Positions 43,442 to 51,726 of a stretch of DNA of 64,000 nucleotides are shown here, piece by piece. A model generated the notes under the pieces. The model saw only the letters and a program-made list of their open reading frames with translations, had not been told where the DNA came from and searched no databases. Position numbers and translations under genes: made by a program. This stretch comes from Aquamicrobium sp. LC103 (GTDB lineage: Bacteria > Pseudomonadota > Alphaproteobacteria > Rhizobiales > Rhizobiaceae): contig NZ_LBCQ02000005.1 in NCBI RefSeq assembly GCF_001014615.2, forward strand, positions 326,628-390,627, given 5' to 3'. Position 1 is the first letter of the stretch, and every line of letters begins with the position of its first letter.

Positions 43442-44021
43442 AATCCGCGGCGGCCTGCCTGCTGAAATTCGTGCCGACGACAGCTCGGTCAAGGTGACCG
43501 GCTACGCTGCCGTCTTCAATCAGGAAGCCGATATCGGCGGTTACTTCCGTGAGATCATCCATCCCGGCGCCTTCCGGGCCGCGATTGGTCGGGACGACGT
43601 CTCCTTCCTAATCAACCATGCGGGCCTGCCGTTGGCGCGCACGCGCTCGGGCACTCTCATTCTGGCCGAAGATGACCATGGCCTCAGGATCGAAAGCGCG
43701 CTCGACAACAGCGATCCGGACGTCGCTCGCATCGTGCCGAAGATGAAGCGCGGCGATCTCGACAAGATGTCATTCGCGTTCCGCGCCACACGTCAGGAGT
43801 GGGACGAGACCAGCGAGATTCCGATCCGCCATGTCTATGAGCTCGACCTGTTCGACGTCTCGATCGTCACCGATCCCGCCTACGATGGAACCGAGATCGG
43901 CCTGCGCTCGCTAGAGAAGCATCGCGAACAGCAGCGCAAGGCCCACAACTTTCATGCCGCGTCCGCCAGGCTGCGCATGAAGATGAACCTCGCCCTGAAG
44001 GAGCGAGAGAACGGCAAGTAG
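43431..44021 (+). CDS. HK97-family prohead protease
   Basis: A 196-residue U35-type serine protease. It has GYAAVFNQEADIGGYFREI, the catalytic His in SFLINHAGLPLARTRSG and the catalytic Ser in LDKMSFAFRA. It matures the capsid by removing the delta domain. The ATG at 43431 overlaps the portal gene end by 11 bases. Confidence 0.93.
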   Translation: MQREIRGGLPAEIRADDSSVKVTGYAAVFNQEADIGGYFREIIHPGAFRAAIGRDDVSFLINHAGLPLARTRSGTLILAEDDHGLRIESALDNSDPDVARIVPKMKRGDLDKMSFAFRATRQEWDETSEIPIRHVYELDLFDVSIVTDPAYDGTEIGLRSLEKHREQQRKAHNFHAASARLRMKMNLALKERENGK

Positions 44022-44066
44022 CGCCTGCTGCTGCCTATCCCCCTTCCCAAACACACGAGGAATACC

Positions 44067-45338
44067 ATGACTGTACAGCTTAAAGAGCTGCGCGAGCAGC
44101 AGGCTCGTATTGCCACCAATGCCCGCGCCAAGTTCGATGAAATCAAGGACGACACGCCGGCCGAACGCGCCGCCGAGATCGAGCGTGAGTTCGATGCCAT
44201 GATGGCCGACCACGACAAGATCGGCGTGCGCATGGAGCGCCTGCAGAAACTCGAGGAGGCCGAGAAGCGTGCCAATGCTGGCGATCCTCGCCGGCCGAAA
44301 GGCGACAATGGCGAGGCCCGCAGCGATGCCGAGGAAGAGACGGTCGAATACAAGGACGTCTTCACCAAGGCCATGCGCTTCGGTGTCGCCGACCTGTCGG
44401 TCGAGGAACGCGGCGTCCTCATGCACGGTCGCAATCGCGACAAGGACGTCGATGTTCGCGCTCAGGCGACGGCACCCGGCGCCGCTGGTGGTTACCTCAT
44501 CCCCGAAGGCTTCTCGGGCGAGATCGACAAAGCGCTTGCCGCGTGGGGTCCGATGCTCGACGAGAACGTCGCTCGGCAATATCCGACCGCGACCGGCAAC
44601 CCGATCCCCTGGCCGACGAGCGACGACACCGCCGAGCGCGGTGAGCAGCACACCGAGAACGGCGCCGTGACCGACGACGGCAGTGGCGACGTGGTGCTCG
44701 GGCAGAAGACGCTCAACGCCTACGTCTACGACTCCAAGGTGGTGAAGGTGTCGCTGGAGCTTCTGCAGGATAGCTACTTCTCCATGGAAGGCCTGCTGAG
44801 CGAACTCTTCGGCGAACGCCTCGGTCGGACCGGAAACGAAGTGCTGACCGTCGGCGACGGCACCAACAAGCCGCATGGCGTGGTCACGGCCTCCTCGCTC
44901 GGCCTGACCGCCGCTGCGGTGGATGCCATCGCTGCGGATGAACTGATAGACCTGCAGCACTCCGTCGATCCCGCCTATCGTGAATCGCCGCGCTGCTACT
45001 GGCAGTTCAACGACCTGACCTTGGCTGCGATCCGCAAGCTCAAGGATGGCCAGAACAACTACCTCTGGCAGATGGGCGACGTGAAGACCGGTGCACCGGC
45101 CACGCTCCTCGGCAAGCCGTACAAGATCAACCAGGCCATGGCCTCGATCGCCACCGGCAACCGTGCGGTGATCTTCGGCGACCACAGCAAGTATGTGGTT
45201 CGCCGCGTCGGCCAGATGCAGATGGTCGCGCTGCGCGAGCGCTACATGGACAACCTCCAGGTAGGCTTCATCGCCTTCATGCGCCTCGATGGCGAGCTTC
45301 TGGACGGCCGCGCCGTCAAGCACCTCGCCCTGGCCTAA
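44067..45338 (+). CDS. Major capsid protein, HK97 family
   Basis: A 423-residue protein. An N-terminal coiled-coil delta domain (about residues 1-110, LKELREQQARIATNARAKFD) is presumably cleaved by the preceding protease. The HK97-fold body follows, with GGYLIPEGFSGEIDKALAAW, KVSLELLQDSYFSMEGLLSE and the C-terminal VGFIAFMRLDGELLDGRA. Confidence 0.95.
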   Translation: MTVQLKELREQQARIATNARAKFDEIKDDTPAERAAEIEREFDAMMADHDKIGVRMERLQKLEEAEKRANAGDPRRPKGDNGEARSDAEEETVEYKDVFTKAMRFGVADLSVEERGVLMHGRNRDKDVDVRAQATAPGAAGGYLIPEGFSGEIDKALAAWGPMLDENVARQYPTATGNPIPWPTSDDTAERGEQHTENGAVTDDGSGDVVLGQKTLNAYVYDSKVVKVSLELLQDSYFSMEGLLSELFGERLGRTGNEVLTVGDGTNKPHGVVTASSLGLTAAAVDAIAADELIDLQHSVDPAYRESPRCYWQFNDLTLAAIRKLKDGQNNYLWQMGDVKTGAPATLLGKPYKINQAMASIATGNRAVIFGDHSKYVVRRVGQMQMVALRERYMDNLQVGFIAFMRLDGELLDGRAVKHLALA

Positions 45339-45397
45339 GTTTGGCTCATCACGGCGGGCGGTTGGCCGCCCGCTTCATGAACCAAAGGAGACCGGAA

Positions 45398-45595
45398 ATG
45401 AGCATACCCAAGACGATCAAAGTGAAAATGCACCTGACGGGCGACGTGCGTTCCGTTGCAGTGAAGGAAGCCGAGACGCTGTTCAAGGCGAAGAAGGCAT
45501 CGCCATATCGCTCGGAAGGCGCCGAAAAAGCCGTGAAAGGGCCGGCACCCGAGACCGCGGCGAAGAACCCGGATTCCGACAAGCCGAAGGCCTGA
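45398..45595 (+). CDS. Small hypothetical head-region protein
   Basis: A 65-residue basic protein (MSIPKTIKVKMHLTGDVRSV) with GGAGA before the ATG. The Lys/Ala/Pro-rich C-terminus is disordered. Lies between capsid and connector genes; possibly a capsid decoration or assembly factor. No family recognised. Confidence 0.6.
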   Translation: MSIPKTIKVKMHLTGDVRSVAVKEAETLFKAKKASPYRSEGAEKAVKGPAPETAAKNPDSDKPKA

Positions 45596-45599
45596 GCCC

Positions 45600-46205
45600 A
45601 TGTGGGACCGGATCGAGCGACTTGAGCAGCCGAAGGCGGAGGCTCTGACACTTGAAGAGGTGAAGGAGCAATGTCGCATCGACAGCGGTGACGATGACGC
45701 CTTCCTGAAACGCTGCATCAAGGCAGCTCGTGAGATGATCGAGGGACCTGAGGGCTACGGCCTCGCGATCATGGCAGCGCCATGGTCGATGTCCCTCGAC
45801 AGCTTTCCGGCCGAAATCCGGATCCCCATGGGGCCGGTGCTTTCGATCGATAGCATCACCTACGTGGACGGTGCAGGCAACGAGCAGACGCTTCCGCCGT
45901 CCGCATATCAATGGCGGCGCGGCTTCATGGAAGCCCGCATCTCGCCGGCCTTCGGCACGTCCTGGCCCGGTACACGCGCACAGATTGGCGCGGTCAAGGT
46001 CCGCTTTGTAGGCGGTTATGCGGGTACCGAGGAAGAGGACGTCGACCGCTCCATGATACCGGAAAGCCTTCGCGTGGCGATGCTGATGCTCATCGCGCAT
46101 TGGAACGAAAACCGGGAGACGGTCAATGTTGGCAACATCACGACCGAACTGGAATTCAGCTTTGGTCACATCATCAATCAGTTCCGGGTTGGGAGGATAG
46201 CCTGA
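45600..46205 (+). CDS. Head-tail connector protein (gp6/phiE125 gp8-like)
   Basis: A 201-residue protein with LTLEEVKEQCRIDSGDDDAF and LKRCIKAAREMIEGPEGYGL followed by a beta-rich part (VRFVGGYAG) and VAMLMLIAHWNENRETV. This is the adaptor that binds below the portal in HK97-like phages. Confidence 0.88.
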   Translation: MWDRIERLEQPKAEALTLEEVKEQCRIDSGDDDAFLKRCIKAAREMIEGPEGYGLAIMAAPWSMSLDSFPAEIRIPMGPVLSIDSITYVDGAGNEQTLPPSAYQWRRGFMEARISPAFGTSWPGTRAQIGAVKVRFVGGYAGTEEEDVDRSMIPESLRVAMLMLIAHWNENRETVNVGNITTELEFSFGHIINQFRVGRIA

Positions 46206-46411
46206 TGGCCCGTCTCCGCTTTACCGCCGATTTCGATTATCGGCCTACGCCGATGTCGACCATCGCCTACAAGGAAGGCATGGAATTGACCGTGCGCCGC
46301 GAATGCGCTGACGAGGCAGTCGCTAAAGGCAAGGCAGTCGAGATCGACCCGCCGCGCAAGGCCGCGAAGGTAGATGAGGCCGAGGAGGACGCCGATGCCG
46401 GGCGCGGGTGA
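46205..46411 (+). CDS. Small hypothetical head-region protein
   Basis: A 68-residue protein (MARLRFTADFDYRPTPMSTI, AYKEGMELTVRRECADEAVA) that shares one base with the connector stop (TGATG). It is followed by an overlapping head-closure gene. No family recognised. Confidence 0.6.
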   Translation: MARLRFTADFDYRPTPMSTIAYKEGMELTVRRECADEAVAKGKAVEIDPPRKAAKVDEAEEDADAGRG

Positions 46412-46733
46412 CCTTCGTCATCGTGTCGCGTTCGACAAGCGGGGGCGTGTCAACGACGGTGCAGGCAACTGGCAATCAGGTTTCGTCGGGCAGTTCACAC
46501 GTCGCGCGGCGTTCATCTATGCCGGCGGCGGCGAATCGGTCATGGCCGCGCGCCTCGAAGGCCGTGGCGTGCTGAAGGTTCGGGTACGCTCCTGCTCATT
46601 GACCCGCACGATTAAACAGGATTGGCGGATGCGCGATGCCCGTACCGGCACGGCGTACTCCATAAAGGAGGTCGATGCCGAGACCGACCGGCAATGGGTC
46701 TATCTCGTCGTTGAACGGGGCGCTCCGGCATGA
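46395..46733 (+). CDS. Phage head closure/head-tail adaptor protein
   Basis: A 112-residue beta-rich protein: GDLRHRVAFDKRGRVNDGAG, GGGESVMAARLEGRGVLKVR, WRMRDARTGTAYSIKEV. This pattern is typical of SPP1 gp16-like head-tail joining proteins. I chose the ATG at 46395, overlapping the previous gene by 17 bases. Confidence 0.87.
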   Translation: MPGAGDLRHRVAFDKRGRVNDGAGNWQSGFVGQFTRRAAFIYAGGGESVMAARLEGRGVLKVRVRSCSLTRTIKQDWRMRDARTGTAYSIKEVDAETDRQWVYLVVERGAPA

Positions 46734-47149
46734 AGATCAAGAATCTCGACCGCCTGCGCCGCCGCCTGGAGCGTATTCCCGATGCCATACGCAAACGTGC
46801 GAAGGCCGACCTCATGCTAGGTGGGCGCGAAATCAACATGCTTCAGCGGTCGCTAGCTCCGAAAGATGACGGCGTGCTCGTCGGCACGATCAGGACTGAG
46901 CAGCTTCCCGACCCGGAAATCGGCGTGGAGATCAAGGCCGGCGGGCCAGAGACAACGAAGCCCGTGCGCAATTCCGAAAAGGGCAATGCGCCGGAGTACG
47001 ACTATGCCCTTGCGCAAGAGCATGGCACCGAGAACATGCAGGCGAACCCGTTCTTCTATCCTGCATACCGCTTGAAGAAAAAGCAGGTGCAGCGCAGCGT
47101 CCGCCGTGGTGTGCGCAAGGCGCTTCGAAATGCGGTCAAAGGCCAATGA
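46730..47149 (+). CDS. HK97 gp10-family tail-completion protein
   Basis: A 139-residue protein: LDRLRRRLERIPDAIRKRAK, LAPKDDGVLVGTIR, YDYALAQEHGTENMQANPFF. The PEYDYALAQEHGT segment is characteristic of gp10-like neck proteins. ATGA overlaps at both ends. Confidence 0.88.
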   Translation: MKIKNLDRLRRRLERIPDAIRKRAKADLMLGGREINMLQRSLAPKDDGVLVGTIRTEQLPDPEIGVEIKAGGPETTKPVRNSEKGNAPEYDYALAQEHGTENMQANPFFYPAYRLKKKQVQRSVRRGVRKALRNAVKGQ

Positions 47150-47565
47150 GCGATCCCAGCTATGCGATCCAGGTGGCGCTTGTCGCCCGACTGACCGCGC
47201 TCGCCACGGAGGCGGGCGAACGCATCTATGACGATGTGCCGCCGGAGGCTGATCGCATCGTGGACACCGGCGCGGCTTATCCCTACGTGACCGTCGGCGC
47301 CGGCCAGCTCGTACCGATCGACGAAGAGTGCTTCGACCGCTCCTCGACCTACTTCCAGATCGATGTGTGGACGCAGACCGTCGGCTTTCCCGAGGCAAAG
47401 CAGATTGCGGGCGCGATCCGCATCGCTCTGCATGAGCGGGGCCTGACAATTGAAGGCCACGTGCTCGACCGCATGCGCGTCGAAAGCATCGACTATTCGC
47501 GTGACCCGAACGGCCTCACACGCCGCGCGCGCCTTGTCCTGCTGGTCGAGACACAGCCAGCCTGA
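47146..47565 (+). CDS. Tail terminator protein (DUF3168 family)
   Basis: A 139-residue protein: YAIQVALVARLTALATEAGE, RIYDDVPPEADR, PYVTVGAGQLVPIDEECFDR, STYFQIDVWTQTVGFPEAKQ. Matches DUF3168/gpU-like terminators that cap the tail tube. Confidence 0.87.
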   Translation: MSDPSYAIQVALVARLTALATEAGERIYDDVPPEADRIVDTGAAYPYVTVGAGQLVPIDEECFDRSSTYFQIDVWTQTVGFPEAKQIAGAIRIALHERGLTIEGHVLDRMRVESIDYSRDPNGLTRRARLVLLVETQPA

Positions 47566-47623
47566 CACGCATTCCTGACAATCAACCCTCGGCCGCGGGA
47601 CGGCCATATGACGGAGACCAGAA

Positions 47624-48058
47624 ATGGCGACGACGAAGAAGCTGCTCATCCAGTTCGGCGATGCCGAAAGCCCGGAGGAGTTCACTCACGCCTGCACGAT
47701 CAACACCTCGCAGGATTTCACCATCGAGGCGACCACGACGGACGCCACCGAGCCGAACTGCGAAAATCCCGACGCGCCGGGCTGGGTGCTCCGCGCCGTC
47801 GACACGTTGTCGGCTGGCATCAATGGGGCTGGTACGATGGACCCTGTGTCCTTCGGCGTTCTGCGCGACCACATGCTGTCGGGCCAGCCGTTCAATGTCC
47901 GCGTGCTCCTCGATCTCCCGAGCGGCCAGGGTGGCGGACACTTCGCCGGCCGTTATGTCATGACCTCCCTTGGTCTCGCCAAGGAAGGCAAGGGCTATGT
48001 GTCCTGCACCGTCGCCATGTCGTCTGACGGCGAAATCACCTGGGTTGCCGCCACGTGA
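47624..48058 (+). CDS. Phage tail tube protein
   Basis: A 144-residue protein: ATTKKLLIQFGDAESPEEFT, DFTIEATTTDATEPNCENPD, GRYVMTSLGLAKEGKGYVSC. This is the GTA/HK97-type tube protein that polymerises around the tape measure. It follows the terminator and precedes the tail chaperones, the standard order. Confidence 0.87.
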   Translation: MATTKKLLIQFGDAESPEEFTHACTINTSQDFTIEATTTDATEPNCENPDAPGWVLRAVDTLSAGINGAGTMDPVSFGVLRDHMLSGQPFNVRVLLDLPSGQGGGHFAGRYVMTSLGLAKEGKGYVSCTVAMSSDGEITWVAAT

Positions 48059-48567
48059 GCAGGTTCGCGACCTATCCATTTGGCGGGAAGCAACAGGCTT
48101 TCCGCCTGGGCATCGGCGAGCTGCGGGAGTTGCAGGAACTCGTCGGCGCCGGCCCGAGCACGATCCTCGCTCGTCTCATGTCGTTTCAGCCGCAGGCGCA
48201 AGGCCTTCGTCGGCCGCAACCAGACGACTATCCGCACGGCCACGAGGATCCGGACTTCATCGCCGACTTCAACACCTACGCGATGCTGCGCGGCATCGGT
48301 GGCGACTGGCGCATCGACGATATTCGCGAGACGATCCGGCTTGGCTTGATCGGCGCAGGCATGACGCCGACCGACGCCTTCGTTGCGGTGTCGCGCTATG
48401 TCGATCAGACCGACAAGTATCCACCTGTCGACTATGTGGGCCTCGCCGCCGGTATTCTGATCCACGCCCTCACCGGGCCGAAGGAAGACCCGGTGGGAAA
48501 ACCGAAGACCGGGAAGACCAAGACCAGGGGAGCGGCCTCCTCGTCTTCTCGGAGTTCTACGGCGTAG
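48055..48567 (+). CDS. Tail assembly chaperone (lambda G / GTA-type), zero-frame product
   Basis: A 170-residue protein: YPFGGKQQAFRLGIGELREL, ELVGAGPSTILARLMS, IRETIRLGLIGAGMTPTDAF. It matches GTA-type tail chaperones (Phage_TAC_11). The GTG start overlaps the tube stop. Near the 3' end GTG GGA AAA places the slippery heptamer G GGA AAA in frame. A -1 shift there would make a 226-residue product that includes the downstream frame to 48734. Confidence 0.85.
   Translation: MSRFATYPFGGKQQAFRLGIGELRELQELVGAGPSTILARLMSFQPQAQGLRRPQPDDYPHGHEDPDFIADFNTYAMLRGIGGDWRIDDIRETIRLGLIGAGMTPTDAFVAVSRYVDQTDKYPPVDYVGLAAGILIHALTGPKEDPVGKPKTGKTKTRGAASSSSRSSTA
48495..48501 (+). other. Slippery heptamer GGGAAAA, predicted -1 programmed frameshift
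   Basis: The zero-frame codons GTG GGA AAA give an X XXY YYZ heptamer (G GGA AAA) at 48495-48501. The -1 frame continues without stop through KTEDREDQDQGSGLLVFSEF to the second chaperone domain and stops at 48734, as in lambda G/GT. Confidence 0.72.
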
Positions 48568-48575
48568 GCGCTTCC

Positions 48576-48734
48576 ATGGGGTTCACGCCGCGTGACGTGG
48601 ACCTGATGACGCTGTGGGAGCTGTCTGCCTGCGCCGCTGGTTACGCCAAGGCAAATGGCGTCGAGCAGGAAGCCGAAGCGCCGACCTATGAAGAACACCT
48701 CGAAATGGTGAGGCGGCTGGCTAGTCCGTCGTGA
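48576..48734 (+). CDS. Tail assembly chaperone C-terminal part (lambda T-like, Phage_TAC_6 type)
   Basis: A 52-residue unit if started at the ATG at 48576 (MGFTPRDVDLMTLWELSACA, then EHLEMVRRLA), the pattern of the small GTA-type second chaperone. The same frame is open back to 48501 and joins the upstream chaperone by a -1 shift. Frameshift expression is more likely than separate initiation, since no Shine-Dalgarno precedes the ATG. Confidence 0.7.
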   Translation: MGFTPRDVDLMTLWELSACAAGYAKANGVEQEAEAPTYEEHLEMVRRLASPS

Positions 48735-48987
48735 CGATTTCACGTCCGATCAGCAGCAGCACCAGGCCGATAAGGGAAGCGGTCGCCAGTGCTGTAAGAT
48801 AGGTCACCGGCATTTCAGGCAGCACCGGGACTCCGCGGACTGCTCCTAGTGCGCGGTTGTATTCAGATTGCGCTGCGGATTCTGTCAGGGCTGAGTTGTA
48901 TCCCCAGACCGATAGGGGTGTAGGCAGCACGAAAAGTGCGGCACCGAGCCAGCCCAAAGGTGTCAACCTGTAGCGCGAAATCTTCAT
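48721..48987 (-). CDS. Two-helix membrane protein (leftward prophage cargo)
   Basis: An 88-residue protein with two transmembrane helices (LTPLGWLGAALFVLPTPLSV; LTALATASLIGLVLLLIG) and a 30-residue loop between. GGAGGG stands six bases before the ATG at 48987. It lies on the opposite strand between the tail chaperones and the tape measure gene. Function unknown; small membrane proteins at such sites in other prophages block superinfecting phage DNA entry. Confidence 0.6.
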   Translation of the reverse strand: MKISRYRLTPLGWLGAALFVLPTPLSVWGYNSALTESAAQSEYNRALGAVRGVPVLPEMPVTYLTALATASLIGLVLLLIGREIVTTD

Positions 48988-49029
48988 GAAAAGCCCTCCG
49001 TCCGACTTTCGCAGATAGCAGGAAATCTT

Positions 49030-51714
49030 ATGGCCGTCACCGTTGATGAACTCCGCGCAGTCATGCGCATGGAGATGAAGCCTTTCATGCGCGATCTGCA
49101 GCAGGTGAACGGTGTGAATGCAAAGACGGCGCGGCAAGTCGAACAGACGTGGCGCGCGGCCAACCGCCAGCTCGACGGCATCGGCAAGAATATGGCGCGT
49201 AGCCTGGTCGCGCCGATGACCGGAATAGCAACGGTTCTAGGCGCGCGGGAGCTTGCCGCTTTAACCGATACGTGGACCGACCTCACATCCAGGGTCAATC
49301 TCGCGGCTGGGTCACTGGACAAGGGCGAGGAGGTCATGGATCGGTTGAGCGACACTGCTCGCCGAACCTACTCCGCGCTTGAACTGACGGCAGAAAGCTA
49401 TCTCGCGAACGCCACCGCCTTGCGTGAACTCGGCTACAGCACCGATCAGCAACTCGACTACACCGAGTCATTGAACAACGCGCTGGTCATCAGCGCGGCA
49501 CGTGGGCAGCGCGCCGAAGCGGTGCAAAACGCCCTCGCAAAAGCCATGGCGGCCGGCAGACTTCAGGGCGACAACCTGAACACAGTTATCGAGCAAGGGG
49601 GCCGGGTTGCTGAGGCTTTGGCCGCCGGCCTCGGCGTCGGGGTCAATCAACTTCGGGCACTTGGGACCGCTGGGAAGATAACCGGGCGCGACGTGTTTCG
49701 CGCGTTGACGTCCCAGATGCAGACACTGCGGCAGGAAGCCGAGCAGATGCCCGCAACCATATCAGACGGCATCCAGCTCCTTCGCAACGCGCTGCTCGAA
49801 TATGTGGGTAAGGGCGACCAGGCGGTCGGCGTCTCCGTCAAGATCAGCGAAGCCCTGGTCATCATGGCCGATAATTTCGACACGACGGCGGATGTCGCGC
49901 TGCAACTGGCGGCGGTGATAGCCGGTGCACTCATCGGTCGTTCGCTGCTTCGCATGATCACAACGCTGGGGCTAGCCGGAACCGCGCTAACGAATTTCAC
50001 GCGTGCACTCGCCGCAGCCCGCACAATGACGGGCCTGTCGATGGCGTTCTCAGGGCTTGGCGCCGCGGCCGGGCCGGTGGGTCTGCTGATCGGCGGCGCC
50101 GTAGTGTCGTCGTTGATCGCGTTCAGCAATGTTTCCGCCCAGGCTTCCGATGCGGCTGACACATATGCCAAGGCTCTTGAGCGCGTCAGAGAGGCGGCTA
50201 CCGAAGCTGCTGACGCTGTTTCCGAGGCATCTGAAGGAGTTAGCGCTGAGGCAGCCAACAAACTGATCGGTGCACTGGGCTTAGCCGAGGCAGAAATCCA
50301 GCGGTATCGCCGTGACGCAATAGCGGCGATCGATTCCATCTATGATCGCTTTGATAGGAACATCATCACCGATGCACAGCTTGCACAGTTCGACGGCATG
50401 CGGAAACGCCTTGCAGAGAACGCCGACGCTGCGGATGAAGTGAAGCAAGAGCTATTCGCACTGGCAAACGCGAATCCAGATTTCTCGCGGGTTGCGAGCG
50501 GCCTAGCACCTATTCTGAACGCCCTATACGAGGCAGTCGAAGCCTCAAGGATTCTTAAGGCCGAGCTCGGCGCGTCAGACAGTCCCGCAACCTTCAACCG
50601 AGGGGGCCGAGTTCGTGCCCGCCGAGCGTTGTTGGAGAGGCGAGAAGAAGGTCGAGCATATGAACAAGATGCCTTGCGCCGCGCTCAACTCGGCAAGGCG
50701 CAGCTCGATCTTGAAAACGAGATCGCCCGCGTCCGAAAGCAGGCCGAGCAGGACAGCGTCAAGCTCACCGAAGACCAGATAAAGCGCATCGCCGAGGCGA
50801 ATATCGCCGGCAACGCGGCGCGATCGGCCGAGGGTAAGAAGCCCACGAAGGAACGCGCCGACGAGTACCAGCGCCTCACAGAACGGATCCGTGAGCAAAC
50901 AGTCGCGCTGGTAGCGGAGAACGCGGCGCTCGCTGGCGTTAACCCTTTGGTCGACGATTACGGACGTGCCCAGACCGAAGCCGCTATGGCGCAGGATATC
51001 CTGACTGCAGCGAAGAAAGCTGGTGTCGCCGGAGCATCTGAATTTCATGACGTTCAACAGATGCTCTATGGTGACCTTACGGAGATGTCGCCTGCTGCAC
51101 TCGAACTGGCGGAAGCCATCCGCAAACTTATTTCCGGTTATGTGGACGCCGACGTCGCTGGACGAAAGCTTGCCCGTACTCAGGACGAAATCCGTCGCAA
51201 GGCAGAGGAAATGCAGGATTTCCAGAAGGACCTGACGCGCGGCATTGTCGATGGTTTCCTTGAAGGCAAGAAGGCGGCCGATATCTTCTCTGATGCCCTG
51301 ACGAAGGTGGGAAACAAGCTCCTGGACATGGCCTTTGATAGTCTCTTCGACATGCCGAGCCGCGGTGGCGGCGGGTTCAACTTCCTCGGGTTCCTCGGCT
51401 CTCTTATCCCTGGCCGTGCTTCTGGCGGGCCCGTACGGGCGGGGCAGCCGTATATCGTTGGTGAACGCAGGCCGGAGCTGTTTGTGCCCAGCCAGAACGG
51501 GACAATCGTGCCGAGAGTGCCGAAGATGCCGAAGGTTGGCGGCGGTTCCGCTGCCGGCTCCTCGTCCTTCACCTACGCACCCGTCATTGACGCCCGCGGC
51601 GCCTCTGTCGAGGCGGTGGCGCGGCTCGAACAGGTGCTGGCGCAGGACCGGGCGGATTTCGAGGCGCGTGTCGTCAAGACTGTGCGAGGCGCGAAGAAGC
51701 AGAGGGTGCTTTAG
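49030..51714 (+). CDS. Tail tape measure protein
   Basis: An 894-residue protein with TMP_2-type N-terminal region (TVDELRAVMRMEMKPFMRDL, AALTDTWTDLTSRVNLAAGS), hydrophobic segments near residues 285-375 (LSMAFSGLGAAAGPVGLLIG, GAVVSSLIAF), long Ala/Glu-rich coiled coils and a Gly-rich C-terminus (SRGGGGFNFLGFLGSLIPGR). Its length sets tail length, predicting a tail of roughly 130 nm by the usual 0.15 nm per residue rule. Confidence 0.94.
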   Translation: MAVTVDELRAVMRMEMKPFMRDLQQVNGVNAKTARQVEQTWRAANRQLDGIGKNMARSLVAPMTGIATVLGARELAALTDTWTDLTSRVNLAAGSLDKGEEVMDRLSDTARRTYSALELTAESYLANATALRELGYSTDQQLDYTESLNNALVISAARGQRAEAVQNALAKAMAAGRLQGDNLNTVIEQGGRVAEALAAGLGVGVNQLRALGTAGKITGRDVFRALTSQMQTLRQEAEQMPATISDGIQLLRNALLEYVGKGDQAVGVSVKISEALVIMADNFDTTADVALQLAAVIAGALIGRSLLRMITTLGLAGTALTNFTRALAAARTMTGLSMAFSGLGAAAGPVGLLIGGAVVSSLIAFSNVSAQASDAADTYAKALERVREAATEAADAVSEASEGVSAEAANKLIGALGLAEAEIQRYRRDAIAAIDSIYDRFDRNIITDAQLAQFDGMRKRLAENADAADEVKQELFALANANPDFSRVASGLAPILNALYEAVEASRILKAELGASDSPATFNRGGRVRARRALLERREEGRAYEQDALRRAQLGKAQLDLENEIARVRKQAEQDSVKLTEDQIKRIAEANIAGNAARSAEGKKPTKERADEYQRLTERIREQTVALVAENAALAGVNPLVDDYGRAQTEAAMAQDILTAAKKAGVAGASEFHDVQQMLYGDLTEMSPAALELAEAIRKLISGYVDADVAGRKLARTQDEIRRKAEEMQDFQKDLTRGIVDGFLEGKKAADIFSDALTKVGNKLLDMAFDSLFDMPSRGGGGFNFLGFLGSLIPGRASGGPVRAGQPYIVGERRPELFVPSQNGTIVPRVPKMPKVGGGSAAGSSSFTYAPVIDARGASVEAVARLEQVLAQDRADFEARVVKTVRGAKKQRVL

Positions 51715-51726
51715 ACGAGCCGGCTG

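Noticed and set aside
43911..45323. A 470-codon minus-strand open frame
   Set aside because: It is the mirror of the HK97 capsid gene, whose plus-strand protein is unmistakable.
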